Below, one piece after another: positions 17,237-25,360 of a DNA stretch of 64,000 bases; within the stretch, counting starts at the first letter, position 1, and every line of letters starts with the position of its first letter. The notes below the pieces were generated by a model that did no database searches, was not told where the DNA came from, and saw nothing but the letters and a program-made list of their open reading frames with translations. The stretch covers positions 1,798,001 through 1,862,000 of the forward strand of contig NZ_JAHQRJ010000001.1 in assembly GCF_019052805.1 (NCBI RefSeq), read 5' to 3'. The position numbers and the translations under genes were made by a program. The stretch is from Noviherbaspirillum sp. L7-7A. Lineage in GTDB: Bacteria > Pseudomonadota > Gammaproteobacteria > Burkholderiales > Burkholderiaceae_D.

Positions 17237-17581
17237 CTACGCTGGCATGGACTGCATGCTGATCGCAGTTCCTGTGCAATTCCACGCAGGGGCGTAATGA
17301 CTTTCTGTGGATTCCTGAAGCATGCCTCCACGCTTTGCCTCCAGCATCATCCCCAGGAAAGCAAAGAGAGGGACTCGCGGATTGGCTTCCTGGTACTCAC
17401 TGAGGCTCCTGAATCCCAGATACTCACAGGCTTGAGCTGCTGTGATGTCTACCTTGTGGAGGTACTTGCGCATGTCTCTCGGAGTGCATGGGAGGGAGTG
17501 AGCGGGAGACCGTATGCCAGCATCCCGGAACAGGTCCGACCACAGGCTAGAGTCCAGCCAGGAGAGCTTGAGGGCCTCCAT
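17237..17581 (-). CDS. putative small DNA-binding-type island protein, 114 aa
   Basis: Starts at ATG 17581, 2 bases after the previous stop; a TTG at 17587 overlapping that stop is the alternative. The middle (VDITAAQACEYLGFRSLSEY followed by NPRVPLFAFLGMMLEAKRG) looks like a helix-turn-helix of the kind in small phage regulators, where an Ala-Cys-x-x-Leu-Gly turn precedes a recognition helix. The assignment is tentative. It sits third in the leftward operon. Confidence 0.55.
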   Translation of the reverse strand: MEALKLSWLDSSLWSDLFRDAGIRSPAHSLPCTPRDMRKYLHKVDITAAQACEYLGFRSLSEYQEANPRVPLFAFLGMMLEAKRGGMLQESTESHYAPAWNCTGTAISMQSMPA

Positions 17582-17583
17582 TC

Positions 17584-17781
17584 TCAATACTCACTGTCGA
17601 TACGTCCGCAGGGATAGACCACCATGCGGAGAGCAGTCGGATCTAGCTTGAATTTCACGTTCTTTGCTTCCTCCGACAAGAAGATGACTTGGGGAGCATC
17701 CTCAGTACGGATTGTGGGAGGGACCTGCACTTGGCCCAGCGGAGGAATCAGCAGGGATGCAAAGGGAGTTTCATCGTTCAT
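17584..17781 (-). CDS. small island protein, 65 aa
   Basis: Contains a Pro-rich start (LLIPPLGQVQVPPT) and a basic middle (SEEAKNVKFKLDPTALRMVV). No family recognised. It lies between the ribbon-helix-helix-like gene (46 bases upstream) and the HTH-like gene (2 bases downstream) on the same strand. Confidence 0.55.
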   Translation of the reverse strand: MNDETPFASLLIPPLGQVQVPPTIRTEDAPQVIFLSEEAKNVKFKLDPTALRMVVYPCGRIDSEY

Positions 17782-17827
17782 GTTGGTATGTGGTGAATGT
17801 TGGATAAAAAAAGAGAACCTCTAGGGT

Positions 17828-18106
17828 TCACTCTCGGTGCTTCATGAGGTGCTGTACCTCTTCCTTGACTTGCTCATCACTGAGCCTAGAGACCTGCCTC
17901 AGGTACAGATCCAAGGCCCTGCGGACGACTATGGACTGACTGGGATTCGTCGCTGTGACCATGCAGAGGCGCTGCTTGGTGGATTCGTACTGACGGAGGA
18001 TGCTTTCCGATACCTTGACTTGAAAGGTTTGGCCTCGACGACGACGAATGACAGTCCGGGGGACGAGCTGGGGAAATTCTTCCGCAGCTACTATGAGTCG
18101 GCTCAT
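17828..18106 (-). CDS. ribbon-helix-helix-like DNA-binding protein, 92 aa
   Basis: First gene of the leftward operon. AGGA precedes the ATG at 18106 by a suitable distance. A basic segment (RTVIRRRRGQTFQVKVSES) is followed by a strand and two helices (TFQVKVSESILRQYE, NPSQSIVVRRALDLYLRQV), the order of a ribbon-helix-helix fold. Such proteins often repress their own operon or act in plasmid and phage partition or relaxation. The large inverted-repeat block upstream (18.3-18.6 kb) could hold its targets. Role inferred. Confidence 0.6.
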   Translation of the reverse strand: MSRLIVAAEEFPQLVPRTVIRRRRGQTFQVKVSESILRQYESTKQRLCMVTATNPSQSIVVRRALDLYLRQVSRLSDEQVKEEVQHLMKHRE

Positions 18107-18820
18107 GGGGATTCCTGGGGATTGTGGTTAATGAAAGTAAAACGACAGAGCATCAAAGGCTCATAGACAAACTTTGTCGCATCCCTGAGGACATCTCTAG
18201 GTAGGCTCGATATTGAAGATACGGAAGACCTAAACCCCCTCAGACTCTCCCTAGCTGCTAGCGATATGGGCCAAGTGATTGGCTTCTTCGTATGCGGGGA
18301 AGTGAGGGCTATCTATAGATGACTCAGGGACCGACAATGAGATGGGAGACACTCACCCAGGTAGATAGGAATGAGTGTCTCTCAAGAGAGAACCTTAGGA
18401 TTGTTGTAGACAACACTAGGGGGATTAGTGGGAGGTCTACAAGATGTCTTAAGGTTTATCTCTGAGTATTACTCTCATTGGTTATTATTCAATGATTACT
18501 AACACTCAGAGTAAGTCCAAGGATTCCTCTAGAAATCTGTAGAAATCTTTGAGTAAAACCCTCCAGTCATTGGAGCTTTGTCGGCATCAATGAGTGGTCC
18601 GGGACTAACTGACTGTGACCCTCAAACACAGTCCCCGGTTGAACCTGCATTCATCTCCCGGCCAGTGATCTGGCAAGTCGGGGGATGGTGCGTCTTGAAT
18701 CTTGGAGAGAAGCTTGGCATTGAATCCATTAGCGGTATTCAAGCAAGGCATCTCTCAGAGCCTAGCCTTCAGATCCGCTAGGAGCATCCACAGTGGGATG
18801 TCGGGGATCGTCCGGGTTCG
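18107..18820. other. non-coding block with four strong inverted repeats
   Basis: About 700 bases with no convincing gene. Inverted repeats: GAGACACTCA / TGAGTGTCTC at 18346-18381 (10 bp, 16-nt loop); TGTTGT-AG-ACAACA at 18402-18415; a nested AT-rich pair at 18460-18511; GACTGTG / CACAGTC at 18611-18633 (9-nt loop). Such density beside a repeat array suits an origin, packaging or transfer site, or a structured RNA. It is also where the promoter of the leftward operon must lie. Confidence 0.6.
18460..18511. repeat. nested AT-rich palindrome
   Basis: Outer arms CTCTGAGT (18460-18467) and ACTCAGAG (18504-18511); inner arms TCATTG (18475-18480) and CAATGA (18490-18495) around GTTATTATT. All arms are perfect. 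The symmetry allows a cruciform or a long two-stage hairpin. Confidence 0.65.
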
Positions 18821-18828
18821 GCTCTTGT

Positions 18829-19454
18829 CTTCTATAGTGCAGGAACATGGTCCACATCAGCCAGTGGCGGTCTGTGTCGGCTCATGTCCTTCTATAATAC
18901 GTAGGTCAAAAATTGGCCTTCTTCTATAGTACGTCTTCTGATCTTGCAGACTGCCAGAAGCGGTCAGTCGGCGGTGTTCTTTTATAGTATGGGAACATGG
19001 TGTGGCTGCTGTTCTCCTATAGTGCGTCTACATGCCATCGACGCTGTTCTTCTATAGTGGGTGGAATAAACTTTGGCTGTCTTCTTCTATAGTGCAACAA
19101 CATGTCTTGGCTGCTGTTCTTCTATAGTGTCTGGTTCAAATTTCGGCCATCTCTTCTATAGTGGCATGATGGGAAAGCGGCAGTTTTTTCTATAGTGCAT
19201 GGGTCAAGCTCGGGCCTTTGCTTATCTCATCTATAGTGCGTAGGTCAAAACTCGGTGCCTTCTTCTATAGTGCAGGGATAAAACCACAACTGCCAGTAGC
19301 GGTCAGTTGCGGCTCTTTCTTCTATAGTGCGACTTTCAAACTGTTGGCTGCTATCTTCTATAGTGCAGGAGTCAATCGCTGCTCTTTCTATAGTACGTCT
19401 ATAGAAACCAGCGGCTGCCATGAGCAATCAGTCGGCTGTGTTCTTCTATAGTGC
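18829..19454 (-). repeat. array of 16 degenerate direct repeats, SP6-promoter-like on the minus strand
   Basis: Plus-strand core TTCTTCTATAGTGC. The ten-base cores (TCTATAGTGC or variants) start at 18831, 18891, 18923, 18981, 19016, 19051, 19086, 19121, 19155, 19189, 19230, 19264, 19321, 19357, 19387 and 19445. Nine intervals are 34-36, four are 57-60; the others are 30, 32 and 41. A weaker conserved part precedes each core (TYGGCTGYTG). The long intervals carry an extra segment like CTGCCAGAAGCGGTCAG (18951-18967, 19290-19306, 19415-19431). Read leftward the core is GCACTATAGAAGAA. No open frame uses the array. Confidence 0.88.
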
Positions 19455-19466
19455 GTGGATAGAACC

Positions 19467-19658
19467 TCAGGCCCAGTCCACCACTGCCTGTCGGTTCAGA
19501 AACCAGACATCCCAAGAGCTTCTCTTGGGGTCTCGCTGAACCACGGGCTTCCAGTCGAAGAGGTGTGACTGGGTTAGGTGGATATGGAATTTTCCCAGCT
19601 TCAGGAAGGTGCCGTGGGAGGTATCGAATTCAAAGGTCTTGCCAAACTTGATGTTCAC
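19467..19658 (-). CDS. small island protein with GTG start, 63 aa
   Basis: The GTG at 19658 is chosen because AGGAG (19667-19671) lies 8 bases upstream; a longer frame to 19742 has no such site. The protein alternates short beta-type segments (VNIKFGKTFEFDTSHGTF, KLGKFHIHLTQ) and ends WDVWFLNRQAVVDWA. It ends 12 bases from the repeat array and is transcribed toward it. Family unknown. Confidence 0.55.
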   Translation of the reverse strand: MNIKFGKTFEFDTSHGTFLKLGKFHIHLTQSHLFDWKPVVQRDPKRSSWDVWFLNRQAVVDWA

Positions 19659-19836
19659 GCTAACTGCTCCTGGAAAGTTTATTGTTGTTGTCGTTGAAGA
19701 CAGGAAACAAGTTAACAGAAGCTTTACTTGCTGAAAAGGCATGACTGTTTCATGTTTTCAACTGTTCCAGTAGAGAAAACTTTAACTATTTGATTTCCAT
19801 GAGGAACTTTCGATTCCCGTATGGAAAAATATATTT

Positions 19837-20457
19837 TCACTTGCTGTTGTTCTTGAGTCTTAGAGCCAGCCTTGACAGAGTTGAGCGGCTGCATCCAGTC
19901 GCAGAGACAATATGGCTCCAGCTATCTCCGTTAGAGAGCATCCTCATGATTGCTTCATTACGCTCAACGTCCTCTTTCCGCCCCTTGTAGCCTCCTTCAG
20001 CCTTGAGCTTCTCAATACCCTGCTGTTGCCTCCTGCGACGGTCGGTGTAGTCCTTACGGGCTATTGCTGCAAGCATGTCCAGCATCATCCCGTTGAGAGC
20101 CTCCAGCATCCTCGCTGTGGTCTCATCGCTGTTAGTAGCCAGCATCCATGAGGTAGGGAGATCCAGAGCCACCACGCGGACTCTACGGGCCTGGAGTTCA
20201 GTCTTGAGCTTGAGCCAGTCCTCAGCATTTAAACGGGATAGGCGGTCTACCTGCTCTATTAGGAGGATGTCCCCAGGTTGGCTATCTGAGAGCAGACGGA
20301 ACAGCTCTGGACGCTTTAGGGAGGCTCCAGATTCATTCTCAGGGTAGAAGCCTGCAATCCTCAATCCACGGTCACCAGCGAATGCTTGGAGATCCTCCTT
20401 GGCTCTGCTTGCGTCTTGTTCCTTGGTTGATGCTCTGAGGTATGCACGGACTAACAT
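19837..20457 (-). CDS. serine recombinase, resolvase/invertase type
   Basis: 206 residues. The N-terminal catalytic domain has Ser10 (YLRASTKEQ), the conserved Arg region GDILLIEQVDRLSRL and a long E-helix (MLEALNGMMLDMLAAIARKDY). A short C-terminal helix-turn-helix follows (SWSHIVSATGCSRSTLSRL). This is the small resolvase/invertase group rather than a large phage integrase. It may resolve multimers of an excised or replicating form or invert a segment. Direct and inverted repeats lie just upstream of its start and may be its sites. Confidence 0.9.
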   Translation of the reverse strand: MLVRAYLRASTKEQDASRAKEDLQAFAGDRGLRIAGFYPENESGASLKRPELFRLLSDSQPGDILLIEQVDRLSRLNAEDWLKLKTELQARRVRVVALDLPTSWMLATNSDETTARMLEALNGMMLDMLAAIARKDYTDRRRRQQQGIEKLKAEGGYKGRKEDVERNEAIMRMLSNGDSWSHIVSATGCSRSTLSRLALRLKNNSK

Positions 20458-20467
20458 TGGGAACTTC

Positions 20468-20560
20468 CAGTTCGTTTTGGATAGTTCGCAATGTATCAGT
20501 TCGTTTTGGGTCGTGTAAAGAACTATATAGAACCAGTTCTATTGATGAGTTCACTAGTTC
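20468..20560. repeat. direct and inverted repeats upstream of the resolvase (possible res site)
   Basis: CAGTTCGTTTTGG occurs at 20468-20480 and 20497-20509. An inverted pair GAACT ... AGTTC follows within the next 50 bases, around TATATAGAACC. Resolvases commonly act at such clustered sites next to their gene. Role inferred from position. Confidence 0.4.
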
Positions 20561-20679
20561 CCTTGAGGTATACCCAAAAAGCATTGAAGAAATTGATTTA
20601 GACTGCCTTGATAAGGGTGGGAACGATTCTCATTTAGTGTCTTCCAAACGGCAGGGAGCCACCTCTTATCGGAGGAGTT

Positions 20680-20907
20680 ATGGCTAAACGAACAATTCAA
20701 GAAGATATGCTTGATGGGATTGAATCAAACATTGAGGTAACAGCAAGGCACATCCGTTGGCTAAAGAAAGAGCTTGCTTCGCTAAGGATAAACGATGGGC
20801 CTGTAGAACAGCGCAGAGTAATACGTCAGCAACTCACTACTTTGGAAGACACCTTGCACCTTCTGGAGGTTCGCCGGGTGTATGCGTTAGAGGTGACGGT
20901 ACATTAG
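20680..20907 (+). CDS. small coiled-coil protein, 75 aa
   Basis: GGAGGA lies just before the ATG at 20680. The protein is almost wholly helical: HIRWLKKELASL, then RRVIRQQLTTLEDTLHLLEV. The second helix pattern (LED-x-L-x-LL-x-x-R) recurs in the 73-residue protein at 21.8 kb. No known family. Soluble; may form a dimeric coiled coil. Confidence 0.6.
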   Translation: MAKRTIQEDMLDGIESNIEVTARHIRWLKKELASLRINDGPVEQRRVIRQQLTTLEDTLHLLEVRRVYALEVTVH

Positions 20908-21046
20908 AGGTCCTCCGAATCGTCCCCAGGTAGGCCAGAGGACCCTACCGGGGGGAATGCCAAGCCCCTTACCTCGGGGTGAGGTCTCAGATTTTGGAGA
21001 AAAATCATTTCCCACTTATTGATGTTCTTGAGTTTCGCTAGCGTTG
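20908..21046. other. intergenic hairpins between convergent genes
   Basis: CCCCAGGTAGG (20924-20934) pairs with CCTACCGGGGG (20944-20954) around a 9-base loop. A second, weaker stem follows around CCTTACCTCGG / GGTGAGG. They separate the rightward coiled-coil gene from the leftward 117-residue gene and could end both transcripts, although no long T run follows. Confidence 0.4.
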
Positions 21047-21400
21047 CTAGGCCATTACCGAAAATTGCTTGAAGTGCCCTTTGACATTGAAGAACCGTGC
21101 AAACTTGGGATCTTTTGCAGCATCGGTTTTGAGAAGTGATTCACTTCTCTGTAGAACTCCATCAAATACTCTGCAAATCATGCCCTTTTCGTCGTAAGCA
21201 GATCGCTCTTGTAAGAACTTGTACCAAGATATCTGCACAACATTTCGATTTTTGCCGTTATAGCTAATGACCGCACAGGTGTCGCCCGCCAGAAGGTCTG
21301 TCGCCAATTTCGCTTGGTGTCCGTGGCTATCTAAATCGTAGAAGGCATCTGGACCGTAAAGTTTTTTATGGTCTCTATTGTGGCTATTAAGAAAATACAT
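21047..21400 (-). CDS. island protein of unknown function, 117 aa
   Basis: Starts at ATG 21400, with GAGG 7 bases upstream; a TTG at 21412 is a weaker alternative. The sequence opens MYFLNSHNRDHKKLYGPDAF and continues with SHGHQAKLATDLLAGDTCAV, a strand-rich region and MICRVFDGVLQRSESL. The layout (short strands, a Gly-Asp turn, W-Y near the centre) resembles small beta-barrel PUA/EVE-type folds, but this is a guess. No family is assigned. Confidence 0.55.
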   Translation of the reverse strand: MYFLNSHNRDHKKLYGPDAFYDLDSHGHQAKLATDLLAGDTCAVISYNGKNRNVVQISWYKFLQERSAYDEKGMICRVFDGVLQRSESLLKTDAAKDPKFARFFNVKGHFKQFSVMA

Positions 21401-21792
21401 ATAGATCCTCAAAGGACCAAAAGTTTCGAAGTTGAAACATTAGCACAAGTGTGTCACCAAGGAAACTTAAAGAAAGTTGTTGCTGGTGTTGCATACATGA
21501 TGCTGACCATCAAACTTAAAAGTATTTTCTTTTTATCATCTAAAAGCGCGGAGACCGGAGCTAATCCCGGTCTTATTACGGTTGGCGGCAGAGGTGCGTC
21601 GTACCGTGATCCCAACCCTTTCAGTGCCTTAGCAAGCACACCGCAGCGGGATTGTAGACGAAATACTGTACGAAAAACCAGTATTCGATGATCTATTGGC
21701 CCTTCAGCGGTGCTCTTGTCGATCCGTAGCTGCGCAGCCGGAACCATACCAGCACGTTGCATTCCCAATACCTAGGTTATGCGGAGAGGGAT
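21401..21792. other. intergenic region with two inverted repeats
   Basis: About 390 bases without a convincing gene between divergent genes. AGACCGG (21552-21558) pairs with CCGGTCT (21567-21573). AATACTG (21662-21668) pairs with CAGTATT (21679-21685) and looks like an operator for the rightward gene. Confidence 0.45.
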
Positions 21793-22014
21793 ATGGCTGG
21801 GACATTGGTTTATCAACTAAACGTCTATAGGCTTGCACGCGACATAGCTATCTTGGAAGAACGTATCCGGGTCATGTCAGAAATACTAGCGAGTATTCCC
21901 ATAGATACCGCTAGGACTAGACATGGGCTATTCCGTGTACAAATAGAGATGCTAGAGGACAGCTTGAAGCTCCTGCGACTACGTTATGCAATGGAAGCCA
22001 GCCGAATACGCTGA
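21793..22014 (+). CDS. small coiled-coil protein, 73 aa
   Basis: The start at 21793 is set by GGAGAGGG immediately upstream; an upstream TTG at 21757 is rejected. Helical throughout: VYRLARDIAILEERIRVMSE then RHGLFRVQIEMLEDSLKLLR. The second helix matches the 75-residue protein at 20.7 kb (LED-x-L-x-LL-x-x-R), and the lengths agree, so the two are probably paralogues. Function unknown. Confidence 0.6.
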   Translation: MAGTLVYQLNVYRLARDIAILEERIRVMSEILASIPIDTARTRHGLFRVQIEMLEDSLKLLRLRYAMEASRIR

Positions 22015-22259
22015 GTATGCTCCCAGATCTTTTCGAAGTAGCCTGGCGGCCCATAGAGAAGTCCCACGCCCTATACACGAGGTGCCCTCTGGGATGTTTC
22101 CGAAAAATCTTTTTAATGTTTCTTTGCCTATCAAATGCTCGTCTTCCCCTAGACCTTGCCGCTGTGGTCGCAAGGTAAATGCCCTCACCAAACTAGATAA
22201 AAACTACGGTTTGCGTCTCTGGGCGGTAAAATCTCGGAAGACAATCTTTAGCGTTCTTC

Positions 22260-23897
22260 ATGACACAAAATCGCGCGACATCAGTAGTCCACAAGAGCGG
22301 CTCCAAACATTCCCGAAAATATCGAATCAGCAACAACACCTTTGGCTATTTGATAATTCTTACAGCATTCGCGCTTTCGGTATTTATTCGCCTACCTGAC
22401 TTCAAACATACGACTGGGTTGCAAAACCTTGAAGCTACCTACCACGCATTATTGACGGTTCATGCACTTAGTACACAACCGCTTAGCGATAGCAAGCTTC
22501 TTCCTATCGTCACACAGGCAAATAAGTACGATAAATTTATTCCATGGGGTGCCGCACTCCCCATGTCGAATGGAAACTTTGTCTACACTTCATTTCCACC
22601 CTTAGGCTTTATTGCTCCGTTTGTCTTTTTTAAGATTTTGCATTTGGAGCCAACAATTAAGGGGCTAATTGCATTTAACTGCTTATTAGGACTGGCAAGC
22701 GCTTTTTTACTTTACCACTTGATCGTTAGATTGTTGTTGATAAACGGGGCTAAGCAGGCTCAAGCAATCTTCTGTTCTGCTATAGGAGTTGGATGTTTAA
22801 TTTTTTCTCGAGAGGGACTTGCCTCCTTTGGCATCGTTTATTGGAGCCACTCTCTACAGCAGTTATTTCTGATTGCCCAACTTATTGCATTACTTAATGT
22901 TTTAGGAAAGTCAATAGACAAGACGCCCCTAGGTGTACGCATAGGATTTTTATCTTTTATTTCTTTTCTAACTGCGTACACAGAGTGGAGTGGCTTAATT
23001 GGAAACGCAATTATTTGCCTACTTATAGCTTCAAGATGGTTATCTTTGCCATCCAGAGCACGCCGAATCTTAATCATTGCAATTGCAGGTTCGACTGCGG
23101 CTGCAATAATATTGATTATGACTCACCTTTTTTTGGCTTTGGGCATCAATGAAGCGTTCACTTCTCTTCTTGCAAGGTTTGGTGACCGAAACGTCAGAAC
23201 GGCGGGAGCAAGCTTTAGTTATTTGATACAAGGCTACAATGTTTCCTATGGGGCCCTCATTCCAGTTGTTCTCGCAATGCTTGTATGGAGCTCATACTTT
23301 TACCCTATTCAGCAAAAAGTAGACGAACAACATCGTACTACGAGTTCTTTTATCATCCTCGCGGCGTGTGCCCCACTCCTAGAAAACATCTTATTGCTGC
23401 AACATTCAATAGAGTTCTCATTTGATCGTCTCAAGTTCGCCGTTCCACTTGCAATTGTTGTTTCTTCGCTTCTTGCTCGTATGACTATGCAAGGCAATAG
23501 GCTGCTAGCAACAATATTTGTCGGACTGATAATCATCGCTTTCAGTCAAAATTTTAAAACTTATTATGCACATAATTTGTTTTATGCCGACTGGCGTGAA
23601 CATGATAATGTGAATCGGATCTTAAAAGATAAAGTTGCTGCTACTGTTGATTTGTCTTGCAGCATTCTTGCCACTAACTTTGATGTGCGAGGTTACTCTA
23701 ATTTGCTATTTGGTAGAGGCATTTACGAATATTCCTCCCCAGAAAAGCTAAGAACCAAAATGATTGAACTTAATGCTTGTGCAGGAATATGGTTAGAGCA
23801 GAGACGTCTTTATCCAAATATCCCTTCATTTTTACAGGCAACAATCTATCGCCCCGACCAACCACTTGTCGTGATTCAAGGCAATTCCCGGCCATAG
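22260..23897 (+). CDS. multi-pass membrane protein, glycosyltransferase-like (545 aa)
   Basis: About ten or more hydrophobic segments, starting FGYLIILTAFALSVFIRLPD near residue 30. The first periplasmic loop carries an acidic/aromatic pattern (NLEATYHALLTVHAL, FPPLGFIAPFVFF) like the GT39/GT-C fold. A soluble C-terminal part of about 100 residues follows the last helix. The gene is much richer in AT than the host genes. GT-C proteins on phages and islands often modify O-antigen using lipid-linked sugar. No partner gtrA/gtrB flippase or transferase is seen here. No clear ribosome-binding site precedes the start. Confidence 0.65.
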   Translation: MTQNRATSVVHKSGSKHSRKYRISNNTFGYLIILTAFALSVFIRLPDFKHTTGLQNLEATYHALLTVHALSTQPLSDSKLLPIVTQANKYDKFIPWGAALPMSNGNFVYTSFPPLGFIAPFVFFKILHLEPTIKGLIAFNCLLGLASAFLLYHLIVRLLLINGAKQAQAIFCSAIGVGCLIFSREGLASFGIVYWSHSLQQLFLIAQLIALLNVLGKSIDKTPLGVRIGFLSFISFLTAYTEWSGLIGNAIICLLIASRWLSLPSRARRILIIAIAGSTAAAIILIMTHLFLALGINEAFTSLLARFGDRNVRTAGASFSYLIQGYNVSYGALIPVVLAMLVWSSYFYPIQQKVDEQHRTTSSFIILAACAPLLENILLLQHSIEFSFDRLKFAVPLAIVVSSLLARMTMQGNRLLATIFVGLIIIAFSQNFKTYYAHNLFYADWREHDNVNRILKDKVAATVDLSCSILATNFDVRGYSNLLFGRGIYEYSSPEKLRTKMIELNACAGIWLEQRRLYPNIPSFLQATIYRPDQPLVVIQGNSRP

Positions 23898-23995
23898 CTA
23901 GCTGAGTATCATAAAATAAATATCGTTACGGCCCACTAGTTCTGAGATCTACTGCTGCTATTGCCATTACTGCTTTTTAATTAAGTACCACATTT

Positions 23996-25360
23996 ATGTT
24001 TAAGACATCAACATTGCGATTTCCGTATAACAACGATACTCAAAAATATTTTACAGCGATTGCAGTTGGGATTTTCATCCTGGGCTTCACAGCTTCAATA
24101 TATGCATTTTACCCTGGGTGGATGAGCGTTGACTCTGCTGTCCAGTACTACGAGGCTAGACATAATCACTATAGTGATTGGCAGCCTGTTCTGATGGCAT
24201 GGTGGTGGTCTTTATTAAACAAGATATATGAGGGACCAGCGTTATTTTTGATCCAAAATGTCGCGACATACTGGACGTCCCTATTAATTCTATATTTCGC
24301 GACTAGGCGGATAATAGGCCGCACTGCCGTTCTTTTTTTACTTGCAGGATTTATTCCAGGACTTCTTTTCCCTTTAGGGCAAATCTGGAAAGATGTTGTA
24401 TTTGCAGTGCTGTTAGTACTTTGCTTTTCCAATGCACTTCGCATTGATAGTTTGAAAAAAACACCATCTTGGCTTGAGCGCGCATTCTTTTTTCTCGCAT
24501 TAACCTTAGCTTATGGCGTCAAGACCAACGGCATCACAGCCATTCCTTTTGTTATCCTTTATTGGATACATGCAGAACAGCCTATTTGGAGCAAATTAAA
24601 AAAGCTCGGAGTTACGTTATGCGTGACAATTGGAGTAGTAAGTCTTGCAAGTGTAGCAGTGCCCCAAAAGAATATTACACGCGCTTATGGTATGCAATAC
24701 ACGCAAAGCTATGATTTACTAGCCATTTCGGTTGCGACTAAGACCAACCTTCTGCCAGACTATATCAACAATAAAATTAAGCCACTCAACAAACCGCTAG
24801 CTGATTACTATTATATAGGATCGAATAATCTACTTTTCTACAATACAGCGGCGGGAGATTTGCGAACGACTAATGCGCAGGACGCTGATGACCTTAAAGA
24901 AAAATGGATAGCCGCAATTAAAGCACACCCTCTTACCTATATTAAGCATAGGACAAAGGTATTTGCGTCACTTCTTAGAATTGGAGAAAAAACCCCTGCT
25001 TGGGTCGCACAAGCTAAGATTGTAGATACGAGCATTCCATTCGTTTTCAAGGCTAACGCTTTTTCTGATGCATTAAAATTCACGGAAAGTAGCCTTCCCC
25101 AATTTTACTACCCTTGGATCTATTGCCTGACCTTATTGCTCACTCTAATTTTCTGGAGATTTCTATTGCCTTCGCTCAAAGCATTTTATTTGACGTTACA
25201 AATAAGCGCTTGGGCTTTCGTTATCCCGCATTTCATTATTACACCAGCTTCTGACTACAGGTACTTGTATTACATGTACTTCTGCGCTGTAGTTGCTGTA
25301 ATAATTTCTATTGGGAGCGTGTCAATGCGCTTACAAAAAAAACTATATAGCCAAACTTAA
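23996..25360 (+). CDS. multi-pass membrane protein, glycosyltransferase-like (454 aa)
   Basis: About nine to eleven membrane segments. The first loop reads FYPGWMSVDSAVQYYEARHN then HYSDWQPVLMAWWWSLL, matching GT-C-type proteins in which an Asp-Ser and Asp-x-Gln-Pro motif follows the first helix (DUF6020-like group). A large soluble loop (about residues 225-330) precedes the last helices. It lies 98 bases after the previous gene on the same strand, with the same AT-rich composition. Likely surface-sugar modification; substrate unknown. Confidence 0.65.
   Translation: MFKTSTLRFPYNNDTQKYFTAIAVGIFILGFTASIYAFYPGWMSVDSAVQYYEARHNHYSDWQPVLMAWWWSLLNKIYEGPALFLIQNVATYWTSLLILYFATRRIIGRTAVLFLLAGFIPGLLFPLGQIWKDVVFAVLLVLCFSNALRIDSLKKTPSWLERAFFFLALTLAYGVKTNGITAIPFVILYWIHAEQPIWSKLKKLGVTLCVTIGVVSLASVAVPQKNITRAYGMQYTQSYDLLAISVATKTNLLPDYINNKIKPLNKPLADYYYIGSNNLLFYNTAAGDLRTTNAQDADDLKEKWIAAIKAHPLTYIKHRTKVFASLLRIGEKTPAWVAQAKIVDTSIPFVFKANAFSDALKFTESSLPQFYYPWIYCLTLLLTLIFWRFLLPSLKAFYLTLQISAWAFVIPHFIITPASDYRYLYYMYFCAVVAVIISIGSVSMRLQKKLYSQT

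Noticed and set aside
18578-18929. Two rightward open frames (67 and 75 codons) overlapping the start of the repeat array
   Set aside because: They overlap each other, run over inverted and direct repeats, and have no ribosome-binding site.
18829-19454. CRISPR array
   Set aside because: The repeat core is only about 14 bases and degenerate, the 'spacers' share sequence with each other, and no cas gene is near.
18829-19454. Array units as ordinary sigma-70 promoters using TATAGT as -10 on the plus strand
   Set aside because: No TTGACA-like hexamer lies 16-18 bases upstream in the units; the conserved TYGGCTG is only about 10 bases away.
24165-24178. ATCACTATAGTGAT palindrome resembling the array core
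   Set aside because: It lies inside the coding sequence of the second GT-C-like protein, is a single copy, and lacks the GAAG extension.
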